A DNA stretch of 64,000 nucleotides from Halostagnicola kamekurae (GCF_900116205.1 NZ_FOZS01000001.1:1-64000); one strand, 5' to 3'. Positions 38,986 to 51,949 are shown, numbered from the stretch's first letter. A program made the numbers and translations. The notes: generated from the sequence alone by a model not told the origin.

Positions 38986-39161
38986 AGGCTAACATTGGGA
39001 CGATCGGATAATAGCGTGACGGTGGCGGAAGGATCCATCCGGGAGCTGTCGATGCGCTTCGAGCGGGCGGATACGAATACGAGACAGAGTGGCCGTATGC
39101 TGGAGTTGACCGCGGTACGACCGGGACGACGATTCTACCGTGATCGACTGCAGCCCTCGAA

Positions 39162-41345
<2,184 letters not shown>

Positions 41346-41559
41346 TTAAAGTCGCTGTCTCTCTCCGGCGCGCTCGATCGTCCGTCGGCGGTGACCGAAG
41401 CGTCGCTCGAGCATCGGTCGATGGACGCCCACGGCGTTCGAGTGTTGGTCGGCGACGATCGAGAAGTTTCGTCGCCGATTTAGCAGTCGCTCGAGGGCGT
41501 TCGGACGAACCGCAACGTCGGAGCCACAGAGGCTCCGCAGTGAGAACGAGAGCGCTCGG

Positions 41560-41829
41560 CTAGACGGAGGGCGTCTCGAGGGTCCAGCCGGGATCCTGTC
41601 CGGTCTGATCGATCGCATCGGCCCGACACGCCGGGCAGTAGTCGGGCGTCGTACTCTCGTTTCGGGGAACGTAGACCGCGCCGCCACACGTCACGCACGC
41701 ATCGGAAACGACGGTTACACAGTCGTGACAGAGGTTGAAGTCGTCGACCGTGAGTTCGCGCAGGGGTTCGAGTTGTTTGTCCAAGAGATACTCGTCGATG
41801 ACCGCCTGACAGTTGTGGCACGGTTTCAT
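41560..41829 (-). CDS. Zinc-ribbon protein with four CxxC pairs
   Basis: An 89-residue protein with CHNC (4-7), CHDC, CVTC and CPAC, enough for two zinc sites, each probably a treble-clef or ribbon. A conserved haloarchaeal type (DUF7571-like, recalled). Such proteins often bind nucleic acid or act as adaptors; no target can be named. Confidence 0.75.
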   Translation of the reverse strand: MKPCHNCQAVIDEYLLDKQLEPLRELTVDDFNLCHDCVTVVSDACVTCGGAVYVPRNESTTPDYCPACRADAIDQTGQDPGWTLETPSV

Positions 41830-42012
41830 AGCGATGCGTCCGGTACCATGACATAGTAACACAAAGATCTGTCGCCCCCGCCAAATCCTCACACCACTTC
41901 GCCGTCGTGTGGATTTCGACGACCGGGGCGGCTCGAGCGGGACCGGAGACCGCCGTTGCCCGCCGATCCGAAACCTGAACTGGTTTATTCCCGGCCTGAA
42001 AACCATCGGTCG

Positions 42013-42657
42013 ATGACCATCGTCGCTTTCGACTTCGACGGAACGCTCTCCGATTCGGAAATGACCGTCCTGCTCGGCGACCGCTGTGGGGTCGCCGACG
42101 AGATGGCAGCGATCACCGAACGCGCGATGAACGACGAGATCGGCTACGCGGAAAGTCTGCGCGAGCGCGCGGCCCTGCTCGAGGGACTTTCGGAGGCCGA
42201 GGCCCGGGCCGCCTTCGACGAGGTCGAACTCCGCGAGGGATCAGCGGGCCTGATTCGGGCGCTCAACGACGCCGGGGTCACCACCGCGATCCTCACCGGC
42301 GGCTTCAAACGCGGCGTCGCGGCGGCGCTCGAGAAAGAGGACGTCGGCGTCGATTACATCGTCTCGAACAGTCTCCCGATCGAAGACGGCGCGTTGACCG
42401 GGGACGTCGAAGGGCCGCTCATCGAGGGGACGAAAGACACGGCGCTCGAGAGCCTCGCCGGCGACGTCGGCGTCTCCATGTCGGAGACGGTCGCCGTGGG
42501 CGACGGCGCGAACGACCTGCCGATGCTCGAGGTCGCCGGCCTCCCGATCGGATTCGACCCGAAACCGGCGGTCGAACCGGCCTGCGAGGTCGTCGTTACC
42601 TCGATGGCCGAAGTCCGCGATACGCTGCTCGCCGAAGGCGTGCTCGACCGGACGTAG
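42013..42657 (+). CDS. serB: Phosphoserine phosphatase-like HAD hydrolase
   Basis: A 214-residue HAD enzyme. Motif I is DFDGTLSDSE (nucleophile Asp7, acid Asp9), motif II contains ILTGGFKRG, and motif III is VGDGANDLPML. The length and the loop ERAMNDEIGYAESLRERAALLEG (split motif) agree with SerB, the last step of serine synthesis. A start upstream at 41956 is less likely because GG(T)CG precedes the ATG at 42013 and the HAD motif begins at once. Confidence 0.88.
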   Translation: MTIVAFDFDGTLSDSEMTVLLGDRCGVADEMAAITERAMNDEIGYAESLRERAALLEGLSEAEARAAFDEVELREGSAGLIRALNDAGVTTAILTGGFKRGVAAALEKEDVGVDYIVSNSLPIEDGALTGDVEGPLIEGTKDTALESLAGDVGVSMSETVAVGDGANDLPMLEVAGLPIGFDPKPAVEPACEVVVTSMAEVRDTLLAEGVLDRT

Positions 42658-42764
42658 GCGAATCGCCGGACGAAGTGATTCGCTCGAGTCGGTTCCCGAC
42701 GAGAGAGCCGGGCACGACGCTGGACCGGGGCGTTACTCGAATCGAACACCACCAGACTGCGCCG

Positions 42765-43970
42765 CTACTCCGAAAAGAGACTCGTGTGGACCGGGGCGAA
42801 CGCCTCCGGTTCGTCCTCCTCCTCGGCGGTATCCGTGATCGCCCGTCCGTCGAGCCCCGCCGATAGCAGCGCCGACAGCGGCGGGCCGACCTTCTCGGGT
42901 TCGACGAGGAACGCGTCGTGGCCGTGGTCGGATTCGATGACGTGGTGGGAAACCGCGACGCCTGCGTCCCGACAGGCGTCGGCGAGGACTTCGGCCTGTT
43001 CGACGGTGAAGTGCCAGTCCCCGGTAAACGAGAGGACGAGCAGTTCGCCCTCGAACGCGGCCAGCGCGTCGGCGTCGGACTCATAGCCCGCCGCGAGGTC
43101 GAAGTCGTCCATCGCGCGGGTCAGGTAGAGGTAGCTGTTGGCGTCGTAGCGCTCCGTGAACTTCTCGGCCTGGTAGTCGAGGTAGGACTCGACCTCCCGA
43201 TACGGGAAGAAGGCCCCGGCCGGGTCCGTCGGCTTCTCTCGAGTCGCCTCGCGCCCGGCGGAGCGGCGGCCGAACTTGCGGGCCATCGACGCCTTCGAGA
43301 GGTACATGATGTGGCCGATCTGGCGCGCTCGAGCCAGCCCGTCGGTCGGCTCGGGACCACCGTAGTAGTGGCCCTCGTTCCAGTTCGGATCTGACGTGAT
43401 CGCCCGCCGCGCGACGGTGTCGAGAGCGAGACACTGGGCGTCGAGGCGGGCGGCGGCCGCGACCGACGCGGCGTAGTCGACGTCGTCCGGATACCGCCGG
43501 AGCCAGTCGAGGACGTTCATCCCGCCGACGCTGCCGCCGATGACGGCGTGGAGCCGGCCCACGCCGAGTTCGTCCAGCAGTCGTCGCTGCGAGCGCGTCC
43601 AGTCGCCGATCGTCACGGGCGGGAAGTCAGTGCCGTAGGGCTCGCCCGTCTCGGGGTTCGTACTCGAGGGGCCGGTCGTCCCGTAGCAGGAACCGGGCGC
43701 GTTCGCGCAGACGACGTAGTACTCGGTGGTGTCGATGGCCTTGCCGGGACCGACCACGTCGCCCCACCAGGCGCGGGCCTGCCCGGCCGTCTCGTCGCCC
43801 GAATCGGGCCGGCGGGCGACGTGGGCGCTGCCGGTCAGCGCGTGACAGACGAGGACGGCGTTGTCGCCCGTGAATTCGCCGTAGGTCTCGTAGGCGACCT
43901 CGAGCGAGGGGATCGACTCGCCGCTCTCGAAGGTGAACTCGCCGAGGTCGACGGTCGCTTTGGTCGTCAT
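42765..43970 (-). CDS. metX: Homoserine O-acetyltransferase
   Basis: A 401-residue alpha/beta hydrolase-fold enzyme that activates homoserine with acetyl-CoA. The nucleophile elbow is [12 protein letters not shown], and the catalytic His is in SDHGHDAFL. The N-terminal [12 protein letters not shown] and [12 protein letters not shown] are typical. The ATG at 43970 overlaps the metY stop by four bases. The upstream open extension is the other strand-frame of metY and not part of the gene. Its product is the substrate of MetY. Confidence 0.96.
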   Translation of the reverse strand: MTTKATVDLGEFTFESGESIPSLEVAYETYGEFTGDNAVLVCHALTGSAHVARRPDSGDETAGQARAWWGDVVGPGKAIDTTEYYVVCANAPGSCYGTTGPSSTNPETGEPYGTDFPPVTIGDWTRSQRRLLDELGVGRLHAVIGGSVGGMNVLDWLRRYPDDVDYAASVAAAARLDAQCLALDTVARRAITSDPNWNEGHYYGGPEPTDGLARARQIGHIMYLSKASMARKFGRRSAGREATREKPTDPAGAFFPYREVESYLDYQAEKFTERYDANSYLYLTRAMDDFDLAAGYESDADALAAFEGELLVLSFTGDWHFTVEQAEVLADACRDAGVAVSHHVIESDHGHDAFLVEPEKVGPPLSALLSAGLDGRAITDTAEEEDEPEAFAPVHTSLFSE

Positions 43971-45340
43971 GGCCGCTCCTCCGGGGATCGTTCCGCCGTC
44001 CCCGCACGCGATTCGTCGGCCGCCGCCGACGCCGTCTCGATCGCCGCGTCGATGTCCGCGAGAATGTCCGCGGGGTCCTCGATGCCGACCGAAAGCCGAA
44101 CGAGGTCGGGCGTGACGCCCGCGTCTTTCTGTTCCTCGGGGGAAAGCTGACCGTGGGTCGTGCTCGCGGGGTGGATGACGAGCGTCTTCGCGTCGCCGAT
44201 GTTCGCGAGGAACTGCGCGACCTCGACTTCCTCGCAGAAGCGCTTGCCGGCCGCGAACCCGCCCTCGAGGCCGAAGGCGATCATGCCGCCGAAATCGGAG
44301 AGGTAGTTCGAGGCGTTGTCGTGGGTCGGGTGGCTCTCGAGGCCGGGGTACGTGACCCAGGCAACGTCGTCGTGGTCGGCTAAGTACTCGGCGACGATGG
44401 TCGCGTTCTCGCAGTGTTTGTCCATCCGCAGGGGCAGCGATTCGAGTCCCTGTAGCGTCTGCCAGGCGTCGAACGGCGACTGCTGGTTGCCCAGACTGCG
44501 CGTCGACCGGAAGCGAACCGCAGCGGCCAGCGGCGCGTCCGGAAAGTCCCGCGAGAAGTCGACGTCGTGGTAGGCGTGGTTCTGCCCCGAAATCTCGTCG
44601 TAGCCGTGCTCGCCCCACGGGAACTGCCCGCCGTCGACGAGGATGCCCCCGACGGTCGTCCCCGACCCGTGGAGCCACTTCGTCGTCGACTCCCAGACGA
44701 CGTCCGCGCCGTGTTCTAAGGGCCGACAGAGGTGGGGCGTCGCGAAGGTGTTGTCGACGACCAGCGGCACGCCGTGATCGTGGGCGATGGTCGAGAGCCG
44801 ATCGAAATCGGGCGTCACGAGCGAGGGGTTGCCGATCGTCTCGACGTGGACGAACGCCGTGTCGTCGTCGATCGCCTCCTCGTAGGCCTCGGGCTCGAGC
44901 GTCGGGACCAGCCGCGTCTCGATGTCCCGCCGGGCGGCGGTCTTCGAGAAGTAGGCGGTCGTCCCGCCGTAGGTATCGGTCGAGAGGACGACGTTGTCGC
45001 CCGCCTCGGCCAACACGAGTACGGCCGAGTCGAGCGCGGCCATTCCGCTCGCGGTCGCCACCGCGCCCGGCGCGCCCTCGAGGGAGGCCAGGCGGCGCTC
45101 TAGGGTCTGGACGGTCGGGTTCGAGATCCGCGAGTAGATGTGGCCCTCGCTCTCGAGGGCGTAGAGATCCGCGGCGCTGTCGGCGTCGTCGAACACGTAG
45201 GAGGTGGTCTGATACAGCGGCGGGGCCATCGCGCCCGTCTCGGGATCGGGTGACTGGCCGGCGTGAACGCTTCGCGTTCCGAATCGACACCGTTCGGGAT
45301 CGTCGATCCCATCGCTCGTGTCGTCGCTCATGTTTTGCAT
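43967..45340 (-). CDS. metY: O-acetylhomoserine sulfhydrylase (aminocarboxypropyltransferase)
   Basis: A 457-residue PLP enzyme of the Cys/Met metabolism family. The PLP lysine is in [13 protein letters not shown], and [15 protein letters not shown] and TSGM-type [12 protein letters not shown] motifs are present. It converts O-acetylhomoserine and sulfide to homocysteine. A second in-frame ATG (45331) may be the real start. It is first in the metY-metX operon; a likely promoter lies in 45341-45420 close to the divergent MFS gene. Confidence 0.96.
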   Translation of the reverse strand: MQNMSDDTSDGIDDPERCRFGTRSVHAGQSPDPETGAMAPPLYQTTSYVFDDADSAADLYALESEGHIYSRISNPTVQTLERRLASLEGAPGAVATASGMAALDSAVLVLAEAGDNVVLSTDTYGGTTAYFSKTAARRDIETRLVPTLEPEAYEEAIDDDTAFVHVETIGNPSLVTPDFDRLSTIAHDHGVPLVVDNTFATPHLCRPLEHGADVVWESTTKWLHGSGTTVGGILVDGGQFPWGEHGYDEISGQNHAYHDVDFSRDFPDAPLAAAVRFRSTRSLGNQQSPFDAWQTLQGLESLPLRMDKHCENATIVAEYLADHDDVAWVTYPGLESHPTHDNASNYLSDFGGMIAFGLEGGFAAGKRFCEEVEVAQFLANIGDAKTLVIHPASTTHGQLSPEEQKDAGVTPDLVRLSVGIEDPADILADIDAAIETASAAADESRAGTAERSPEERP

Positions 45341-45469
45341 GCATACTTCTCCACGGACTTATGCGTCTCAGTAACGGCAAAAACCGCAAATTCTGCGAGA
45401 TATTACCACACATCTGACGAGTATGCCGGGACGAACGAGTTCTTAGGGGAGCAGCCCCAACGGCCGCTC

Positions 45470-46699
45470 GTGTCATCGAATCGTCGGGATCGGGCGGTGC
45501 TCGCGGCCGTCGTGTTCGCCGTGTTGTTCTCCCAGCTGCTGCTCTATCCCGGCATCAGTACGCTGGTCGAAGCGCTCGGAGCGGACACGGGCGGCGGCTC
45601 GTCGGCGTTTGCGACGACCGAACTCGACGCGAGCATGTGGTTCCTCGTGGCCGAATTCGCGGCCTACGTGGTCTTCGTCGGCGTCTGGGGGGCCGCGAGC
45701 GACATCACGGGGCGGCGAACGCCATTTATTGTCACGGGTGCGCTCGCCGGTGCCGTGGGCTATCTCGCTCTTGCTGCCGTCCCGATGCTCGGTTCGATCC
45801 CCTTCGAGGGCGTCCTCCTGTTGCGCGTTCTCCAGGGCGCGATGACCATCGGCGCGTTCTCGCTGACGATGACGATGCTGATGGATCTCGAGGGCGGTCA
45901 CGGGAAGAACATGGGCGCGGCGGGGATCGCGATCGGGCTCGGCGCCGCTCTCGGCGCGCCGATCGGCGGCCAGCTCACGACGGTCGATCCGCTCGCGCCG
46001 CTGGTCGTTGCGGGCGTCTTGCTCGTCTGCGTGGGTGGCTTGGTCACCCTCGTCCCCGACCGGGCACCGACCGGGCGGCGGGCGGCTCGAGACCTCCTCG
46101 AGGGCGTTCGTCGACGGCCGACGCTCTCGATTCCCTACGCGTTCGGATTCATCGATCGACTCACGGCCGGCTTTTTCGCGCTCGTCGGCACGCTGTACTT
46201 TCAGGAGGCGTTCGAACTTGGACCGGCCGGGACGGGGATCTTGCTGGCGTGCTTTTTCGCACCGTTCGCACTCTTGCAGTACCCGATGGGAGCGCTCTCG
46301 GATCGGATCGGTCGAACCGCGCCGGTCGTCGCGGGCTCGCTCTGTTACGGCGTCGCCATCCTCGGCGTCTACGTGGCTCCGACAGTGCCGCTCGCAGCCT
46401 TCGCGATGGTGATCGTCGGGGTCCTCGGGGCGCTCGTCTCGCCGGCGACGATGGCGCTGGTCACCGACCTCGCCGCGGACGGCGAACGCGGAGTCGCGAT
46501 GGGCGGGTTCAACCTCGCGGGCAGTCTCGGCTTTCTTGGCGGCTTTCTCATCGGCGGCAGCGTCGCCACGGCCTACGGCTACGGGTTGGCCTTCCTCGTC
46601 GTCGGCGGCCTCGAGATCGCGATCGCGATCGTCACCGTTCCGGTGTTCCTCAGACTATCACTCGGCGGACACAAACATGTTCGTGAAAACGAGGCATAA
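45470..46699 (+). CDS. MFS transporter
   Basis: A 409-residue transporter with about 12 membrane segments; the A-motif [13 protein letters not shown] between helices 2 and 3 and a second copy [13 protein letters not shown] in the second half are clear. The GTG at 45470 gives a normal N-terminus ([15 protein letters not shown]); the longer frame upstream would run across the metY promoter. The family resembles tetracycline/multidrug efflux MFS proteins. Substrate unknown. Confidence 0.9.
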   Translation: MSSNRRDRAVLAAVVFAVLFSQLLLYPGISTLVEALGADTGGGSSAFATTELDASMWFLVAEFAAYVVFVGVWGAASDITGRRTPFIVTGALAGAVGYLALAAVPMLGSIPFEGVLLLRVLQGAMTIGAFSLTMTMLMDLEGGHGKNMGAAGIAIGLGAALGAPIGGQLTTVDPLAPLVVAGVLLVCVGGLVTLVPDRAPTGRRAARDLLEGVRRRPTLSIPYAFGFIDRLTAGFFALVGTLYFQEAFELGPAGTGILLACFFAPFALLQYPMGALSDRIGRTAPVVAGSLCYGVAILGVYVAPTVPLAAFAMVIVGVLGALVSPATMALVTDLAADGERGVAMGGFNLAGSLGFLGGFLIGGSVATAYGYGLAFLVVGGLEIAIAIVTVPVFLRLSLGGHKHVRENEA

Positions 46700-46831
46700 A
46701 CCACACCGGCGCGTTGCGTCTTTTTAAGCCGGTTCTCGAGGGGGGACCGCGAGAATTGTGGTATGCGAACACATGACTGTACGACGACAGAGGGGATCAC
46801 TTTTTATGTACGTAGTACCAAGAAAGTCGCG

Positions 46832-47311
46832 ATGGCACGAAAGCGAACGGTCTCACGTCGAACGGCACTCAAGGTCACAGGTACTGCTGCGGCGACCGCG
46901 CTCGTCGCAGGATGTAGTGGCGGCGGAGACAACGGCGGCGACGGCAATGGCGACGACGGGGACAGCGGAAGCGAAGAGTACGAGATCAGCCCCGATCAGG
47001 AAATCACGCTGATCGCGGATTCGGGTGGCTGGGTCGGCTCCGCACCCGACGCCATTGCGGACGTGGAGAACCCAACGCTGGCGCTTCAGTCGGGCGAAGA
47101 GTACAACATCGGCTGGTCGGAAGCGAACGACGAGTTGGAACACAACCTCGAGATTCGAAACGACAGCGGCGAGGTCGTCAAAGACTTGGAAACCGACCTG
47201 GTCGCCCAACCCGACGAGCGAATCGAACTCACCTTCGAACCCAGCGAAGAGACGACGGTCTATCGCTGTGACCCACACAGCGCGATGGAAGGCAGCATCG
47301 TCCTGCAGTAA
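46832..47311 (+). CDS. Halocyanin-like blue copper lipoprotein
   Basis: A 159-residue exported protein. A Tat motif (SRRTALK) and a lipobox ending in Cys (VAGC) are followed by a Gly/Asp spacer and a plastocyanin fold with type-1 copper ligands: His in LEHNLEI, then Cys, His and Met in YRCDPHSAMEG. It is a membrane-anchored electron carrier. The start at 46832 (MARKRTVSRR) is chosen over 46763 because the upstream residues would bury the Tat signal. Confidence 0.93.
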   Translation: MARKRTVSRRTALKVTGTAAATALVAGCSGGGDNGGDGNGDDGDSGSEEYEISPDQEITLIADSGGWVGSAPDAIADVENPTLALQSGEEYNIGWSEANDELEHNLEIRNDSGEVVKDLETDLVAQPDERIELTFEPSEETTVYRCDPHSAMEGSIVLQ

Positions 47312-47654
47312 CTGATTCGCGCGTTTTATCGTTTTCTTCGACGCTCGTCTCGAGCGGTATCGGTGTCGAACCGATACGCGATTTTTCTGTCTTTCAGAGC
47401 GCTCGGGAGAAGTGAGTAGGTGAAAAATCGTTCGGGGCCGATGGAGCGGTGACTATCGGATCCGACTTCTCTGCGAGACCAACATCGTGACACGCCACCG
47501 GATTCCGGCGGTGGACAGGAATGTCATACCAATTAGTACCACACGTAAAACAACCCGTGGCTATCGCTAGCATGTATTGTGGAATTTAGCAGTTAGAGAG
47601 TCCACAGCGCAAGAATAAGAACATACAAGTGCTCGAGTCACCTCTCATAATAAA
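47312..47654 (+). other. Gene-free region before EamA gene
   Basis: Nothing coding is seen in 343 bases. A small hairpin (CCACCG 47495-47500 with CGGTGG 47509-47514) lies mid-way. The last 70 bases are AT-rich and probably hold the promoter of the next gene, whose ATG follows CTCATAATAAA. Confidence 0.5.
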
Positions 47655-48686
47655 ATGAATTCACAGAGAGATATTCTCCTCTTTGCCGCGCTCGCACTCG
47701 CCTGGGGAACCGCCTTCAGCGCGATCGAGATCGGACTCGGATCGCTGCCGCCGCTCCTGTTTGCCGCCTTCCGACTCGACGTCGCGACCGTCCTGTTCGT
47801 CGGCCTCGTCGCCGCGCTCGGTCTCGAGTGGCGACCGCGAACGCGAGCGGACGCGGTATCGATCGTCGCCGGCGGCGTGCTCCTCGTCGGTGCGCACTAC
47901 GGACTGTTGTTCGTCGGTCAGTTGTACGTCTCGAGCGCCGTCGCCGCGATCGTGTTGAGCCTGACGCCCATCGTCACGCCGCCGATCGCGCTCGCACTGC
48001 TCCCGCGAGAGCGAATCCGACCGCCCGCAGCCGTCGGATTGGTGCTCGGACTGGTAGGTGTCGTCGTCATCGCCGTCTCCGGCGGTTCGCTGGGCGGGCA
48101 GGCACTCGGCGTCGGCCTCCTGTTCGGCTCGGCCCTCTCGATCGCCGTGGGGTCCGTCGTCCTCGAGCGGACGAGATCGACGCTGTCGATCATCCCGCTG
48201 CAGACGTGGGCGATGGGCGTCGGCGGACTCGCGTTACACGCCGTCAGCGTCCTCCACCCCGGTGAAAGCGTTCTCGCGGTGACGTTCACGAGTGACGTCG
48301 TGGCCGCGCTCGCGTATCTCGGCGTCGTCTCGACCGCCGGCGGCTTTCTCGCGTACTTCACGCTGCTCGAGCGCGTCGGCGCGACGGAACTCAGCCTCGT
48401 CAACTACACCTCCCCCGTGATCGCCGCCGTATTCGGGTGGCTCCTGCTGGGCGAGTCCATCACGGCCGCGACGATCGTGGGGTTCGCGCTGATCGTCCTC
48501 GGCTTTACCCTCTGTAAGATCGACAGCCTCTGGAAAATCGTTCGGCCGATCGTCGACGACGAGTACGGGCGTTCCTCGAGGCCCGCGAATGGATTCGTCG
48601 TCGGGCAAAATCCCTACGTTCGCTCCGCGAGCCACGAGACCGAGACCCGATCGACGTCCTCGTCACGGCCGTCGTGTGCCGACTGA
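47655..48686 (+). CDS. EamA/DMT-family transporter
   Basis: A 343-residue protein. Ten hydrophobic segments in two EamA repeats are visible, with ALAWGTAFSAIEIGL at the start of the first and AYLGVVSTAGGFLAYFTLLERVGATELSLVNYTSPVIAAVFGWLLLGES spread over the second. The family exports amino acids or metabolites. A C-terminal tail of about 45 residues beyond the last helix is Ser/Arg-rich and variable. Substrate unknown. Confidence 0.92.
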   Translation: MNSQRDILLFAALALAWGTAFSAIEIGLGSLPPLLFAAFRLDVATVLFVGLVAALGLEWRPRTRADAVSIVAGGVLLVGAHYGLLFVGQLYVSSAVAAIVLSLTPIVTPPIALALLPRERIRPPAAVGLVLGLVGVVVIAVSGGSLGGQALGVGLLFGSALSIAVGSVVLERTRSTLSIIPLQTWAMGVGGLALHAVSVLHPGESVLAVTFTSDVVAALAYLGVVSTAGGFLAYFTLLERVGATELSLVNYTSPVIAAVFGWLLLGESITAATIVGFALIVLGFTLCKIDSLWKIVRPIVDDEYGRSSRPANGFVVGQNPYVRSASHETETRSTSSSRPSCAD

Positions 48687-48812
48687 TCGTTCGAAATGTA
48701 TGCATTCGTTCACTCGGACTCGAGTGAACAGATTTCCGGCAGTTCGCGGTCGGTGCGCCATCAAAAGTACCATACCGTCGCACGACTCAGTAGCTGGTAT
48801 CGAGTGGTTTCC

Positions 48813-49925
48813 GTGACCGAAAAAAGCGAATATCGAGACGACTATCCCGACAAGACGCTGTATATTCCGGGTCCGACCGAGGTACGCGAGGACGTCATCG
48901 AGGCCATGTGCGAGCCGATGTTCGGCCACCGCATGGACCGCATGACCGATCTCTACACCACCATCGTCGAGGACACGAAGGAGTTCCTCGGTACCGACAA
49001 CGACGTCATCGTCCTCACCGGGTCGGGAACCGAGTTCATGGAGAGTTCGATCCTGAACCTCGTCGACGAGAACGTCCTCGTCACGACCTGTGGCAGCTTC
49101 AGCGAGCGCCAGGCCAACGTCGCCGAACGCCTCGGCAAAACCGTCGACACCCTCGAGTACGACTGGGGCCAGGCGGTCAAACCCGAGGACGTCCGCGCGT
49201 ATCTCGAGGAATCGGACACCGACTACGACGTGGTCACTTGCGTGAAAAACGAGAGTTCGACCGGCGTCCGCAACCCGGTCGAGGAGATCGGCGACGTCGT
49301 CGCCGAGTACCCGGATACCTACTTCGTCGTCGACGCGGTCTCGTCGCTCGGCGGGGACTACATCGACATCGACGAACACGGGATCGACGTGATCTTCACC
49401 TCGGTCCAGAAGGCCTTCGCCATGCCGCCGGGACTCGGCGTCTGCGTCGTCAGCGACGAGGCATACGAGCGCGAACTCGAGAAGGATTCGGCCTCCTGGT
49501 ACGGCGGCTTCCAGCGCACCCTCGATTACTACGACCGGAAGGGCCAGACCCACTCCACGCCCGCCATCCCGATCATGCTCGCCTACCGAAAGCAGATGAA
49601 ACACATGCTCTCCGAGGGCCACGACGCGCGCGACCAGCGCCACCGGGAGATGGCCGAGTACACCCGCGAGTGGGCCCGCGAGCACTTCGCGATGTTCCCC
49701 GAGGAGGGCTACGAATCCCAGACCGTGAGCTGTATCGAGAACACTCAGGGCATCGACGTCGCCGCGACCATCGACGCCGTCAGCGAGGAGTACGACATGG
49801 TCTTCTCGAACGGCTACGGCTCCGCGCTGGGCGAGAAGACGTTCCGAATCGGCCACATGGGCGAACACGATCTCGAGAGCATCAAGGAGCTAACCGACGC
49901 GATCGAGGACGTCGCCGATCTGTAG
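48813..49925 (+). CDS. Class V aminotransferase (alanine-glyoxylate/serine-pyruvate type)
   Basis: A 370-residue PLP enzyme. LYIPGPTEV near the N-terminus, VVDAVSSLGG and the PLP lysine in SVQKAFAMPPG match the alanine-glyoxylate/serine-pyruvate group. The GTG at 48813 (VTEKSEYRDDYPDK) is chosen because the family N-terminus begins soon after; longer starts would include a Ser/Arg-rich stretch. It probably interconverts serine or alanine with glyoxylate or pyruvate and may serve glycine and serine metabolism. Confidence 0.92.
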   Translation: MTEKSEYRDDYPDKTLYIPGPTEVREDVIEAMCEPMFGHRMDRMTDLYTTIVEDTKEFLGTDNDVIVLTGSGTEFMESSILNLVDENVLVTTCGSFSERQANVAERLGKTVDTLEYDWGQAVKPEDVRAYLEESDTDYDVVTCVKNESSTGVRNPVEEIGDVVAEYPDTYFVVDAVSSLGGDYIDIDEHGIDVIFTSVQKAFAMPPGLGVCVVSDEAYERELEKDSASWYGGFQRTLDYYDRKGQTHSTPAIPIMLAYRKQMKHMLSEGHDARDQRHREMAEYTREWAREHFAMFPEEGYESQTVSCIENTQGIDVAATIDAVSEEYDMVFSNGYGSALGEKTFRIGHMGEHDLESIKELTDAIEDVADL

Positions 49926-49994
49926 CTGGTCGCTCGGCGTTCGAGCGGCTCGACTGAGTCCAACAGCTAATTTTCCTAGCGCACAAGTGAGTGC

Positions 49995-50274
49995 ATGGAC
50001 GACACGGAGTATCGAAACGTTCGGCTGACAGAGGAAGCCTACCAGCAACTCGAGCACCAGAAGCGAGCCGGCGAGTCCGTTTCGGATACTTCGAGCGAAT
50101 CGCCGGCGAACGGTCGTTGACCGAGCGTGCGGGCATCCTCACTGACGGAGAAGCCGAAACGATGCGCGTGTCGATTCGAAAGCGCGAAGCCGAATCGCGA
50201 GACCAACTCGACCGACTCACCGACCGAATGGACTCGTGATAGTCGACAACCTCGAGCTCGAAACCTACGAGTAA
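49995..50274 (+). pseudogene. Decayed vapBC: frameshifted VapB antitoxin and VapC C-terminal remnant
   Basis: The frame from ATG 49995 begins as a haloarchaeal VapB-type antitoxin (YRNVRLTEEAYQQLEHQKRAGES) but stops at 50118. The rest of the antitoxin (YFERIAGERSLTERAGIL and the acidic helix ending RMDS) continues in another frame to TGA 50237-50239; one base near 50089 has been lost or gained. Where vapC should follow, only 11 codons remain (50242-50274), reading VDNLELETYE and stop, which resembles a PIN-domain C-terminus. So the toxin appears deleted and the antitoxin broken. Confidence 0.75.
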
Positions 50275-50361
50275 CAGAGCTAGTATCGAACCGGACGACG
50301 GTACTCGGCTCGACGGCCGAAAGCGTAACGACTTACGTGTGATCGATCAAACACGAGGCAA

Positions 50362-51714
50362 ATGGCTCCCCTCGAGCGACTGCGTACAATAGACGCGACG
50401 CCCGAGCTGTTCGCCGTGATCGTCTCGGGTCTTCTGCCGCTCGTCGGAGTCCTCCTGCTCGAGTGGAACGCCGCGACGCTCGTCACCGTCTACTGGTTCG
50501 AACTCGCCGTCATGTGCTTCTGGGCGCTGGTTCGGGCGCTCTTTGCCGGCCGGCCGTCCGAATTCGACCCGGAGATGTACCTCCTCGGGGCGCTCGTGGA
50601 CAGGCCCGTTTCGGTTCCGATCCCGCGCACCGGTTTCGGAATACGGCTCTCGACGCTCCCCATCTTCGCCATGGCGGTTCCGATACTCTCGCTCATCTGG
50701 TTCGCCACGGGAGCCGTGACCGTCGGACTCGTGGGTGGCCACGCGCTCGAGTCGAGCGCGATCGAGACGGGAGTCCTCGCTGCCGGCGTCCTGTTTCTCA
50801 CCGAGGGGAGCCGGACGGGACTCGAGTACTTCTACCGACAGGGGTACCGCGAGCACAGCGCCCAGACGGCGGTACGCGGCGTGATCTGGCGTATCGGAGT
50901 GTTATTCATCGTCGGGCTCTGTATCGCAGTGCTTGCCGTGGGGGCAGACCCCACCGTGGCCAGTGACGAGTCGATCGCCGCGGTGGACCCGACGATCGTC
51001 GGCCTCCCGCTACTGATCGGGATCGTCCTCGTCAAATCAGGGTTCGACCTCGCGGACGTCTACCGCGATCGACTGGTCGCGCTCGAGGAGTCGATAGGCG
51101 AACACTTCGACAGCGGGCACGATCCAGCGACGCCGGGGAACACTCCAACGACGCACAAGCACGCTCCGGCGACGACGGAACCGATCGACGGTTCCGTGCC
51201 GGACACAGCAAAACGAGTCCGTCCGCCCGTCGGCGGTCGCCTGCTCGCAACTCGGGCTCACCTCAAGCGATATCCGAACCTCTGGTTCGTTGGCGTGTTT
51301 ATTGCCGCCGGCGGGCTACTGTTCGCGTTCGACGGTGCCTGGTCGATCGTGGCCGGATTCGGGGTCGTCGCCATCGCCGTAACCGCTCTCTCGATCCATC
51401 TAGACTACTGGCTCCGCTACGCTTTCGTCGAATACCGGATCGACGACGACGCGATCGTCGGCTACGACCGGCTGTTTCGACAGCCGGTGTGGCACATCGG
51501 GACAGGGGACCAGCACACCGCCCGAATCGAACGCGACTGGATCGACGGCCGGCTCGAGACGGCAACCGTGGTTGTGGAACGTCCCGACACCGGCCGCACC
51601 CTGTGGCTTCCGCGAGTGGGCGATCCGGCGGCGATTCTCGAGGTTCTCGACCGCCAATCCCACGAGTCGACTCGGACGAAATCGGATCGTTCGAGACCGT
51701 CAAAAGGTCCCTAG
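50362..51714 (+). CDS. DUF6498-type membrane protein with C-terminal PH-like domain
   Basis: A 450-residue protein. Residues 1-240 hold about seven hydrophobic segments of the DUF6498 type. A Thr/Pro/His-rich linker (about 250-290) follows, then two hydrophobic segments (about 315-350), and a C-terminal beta-rich domain (YRIDDDAIVGYDRLF, TARIERDWIDGRL, VVERPDTGRTLWLPRVGDPAAILEVLD in parts) that resembles bacterial PH-like domains. The paralog at 27.6-28.5 kb lacks this part. Function unknown. Confidence 0.8.
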   Translation: MAPLERLRTIDATPELFAVIVSGLLPLVGVLLLEWNAATLVTVYWFELAVMCFWALVRALFAGRPSEFDPEMYLLGALVDRPVSVPIPRTGFGIRLSTLPIFAMAVPILSLIWFATGAVTVGLVGGHALESSAIETGVLAAGVLFLTEGSRTGLEYFYRQGYREHSAQTAVRGVIWRIGVLFIVGLCIAVLAVGADPTVASDESIAAVDPTIVGLPLLIGIVLVKSGFDLADVYRDRLVALEESIGEHFDSGHDPATPGNTPTTHKHAPATTEPIDGSVPDTAKRVRPPVGGRLLATRAHLKRYPNLWFVGVFIAAGGLLFAFDGAWSIVAGFGVVAIAVTALSIHLDYWLRYAFVEYRIDDDAIVGYDRLFRQPVWHIGTGDQHTARIERDWIDGRLETATVVVERPDTGRTLWLPRVGDPAAILEVLDRQSHESTRTKSDRSRPSKGP

Positions 51715-51797
51715 TCATACTCGACCGATGAGCCTACTCGAGCGACCTCGCCAGTCAACACCAACAGTCCGATCCCGGCCGCACAGTCGGGACAGCA
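51711..51797 (-). pseudogene. Duplicated 3' end of the zinc-ribbon gene at 53975
   Basis: The minus strand encodes ARACCPDCAAGIGLLVLTGE and the following residues to a TAG stop, matching the C-terminus of the intact gene at 53975-54226. By eye 75 of 87 positions are identical with no gaps, in direct orientation 2.3 kb away. Only the C-terminal third is present and no start is linked to it. The stop overlaps the end of the DUF6498 gene on the other strand. The remaining gap to 51949 shows nothing else. Confidence 0.75.
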
Positions 51798-51949
51798 CGC
51801 TCGAGCGTTCGCGAACGAAGTAAGCAATTTACCGTTAAATCGGGATGGATCCCGTGACAGCGGTTGGTATCGAAGGTTTTGTGACAAGTGGTTCGCCACA
51901 GGCGAACTCGAGGAGCGAATTCGTTCCCCAAAATCATTGACAGCGCTCG

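Noticed and set aside
42765-45476. 903-codon frame containing metX
   Set aside because: The upstream 500 codons are the wrong frame of metY. The real start is the ATG at 43970.
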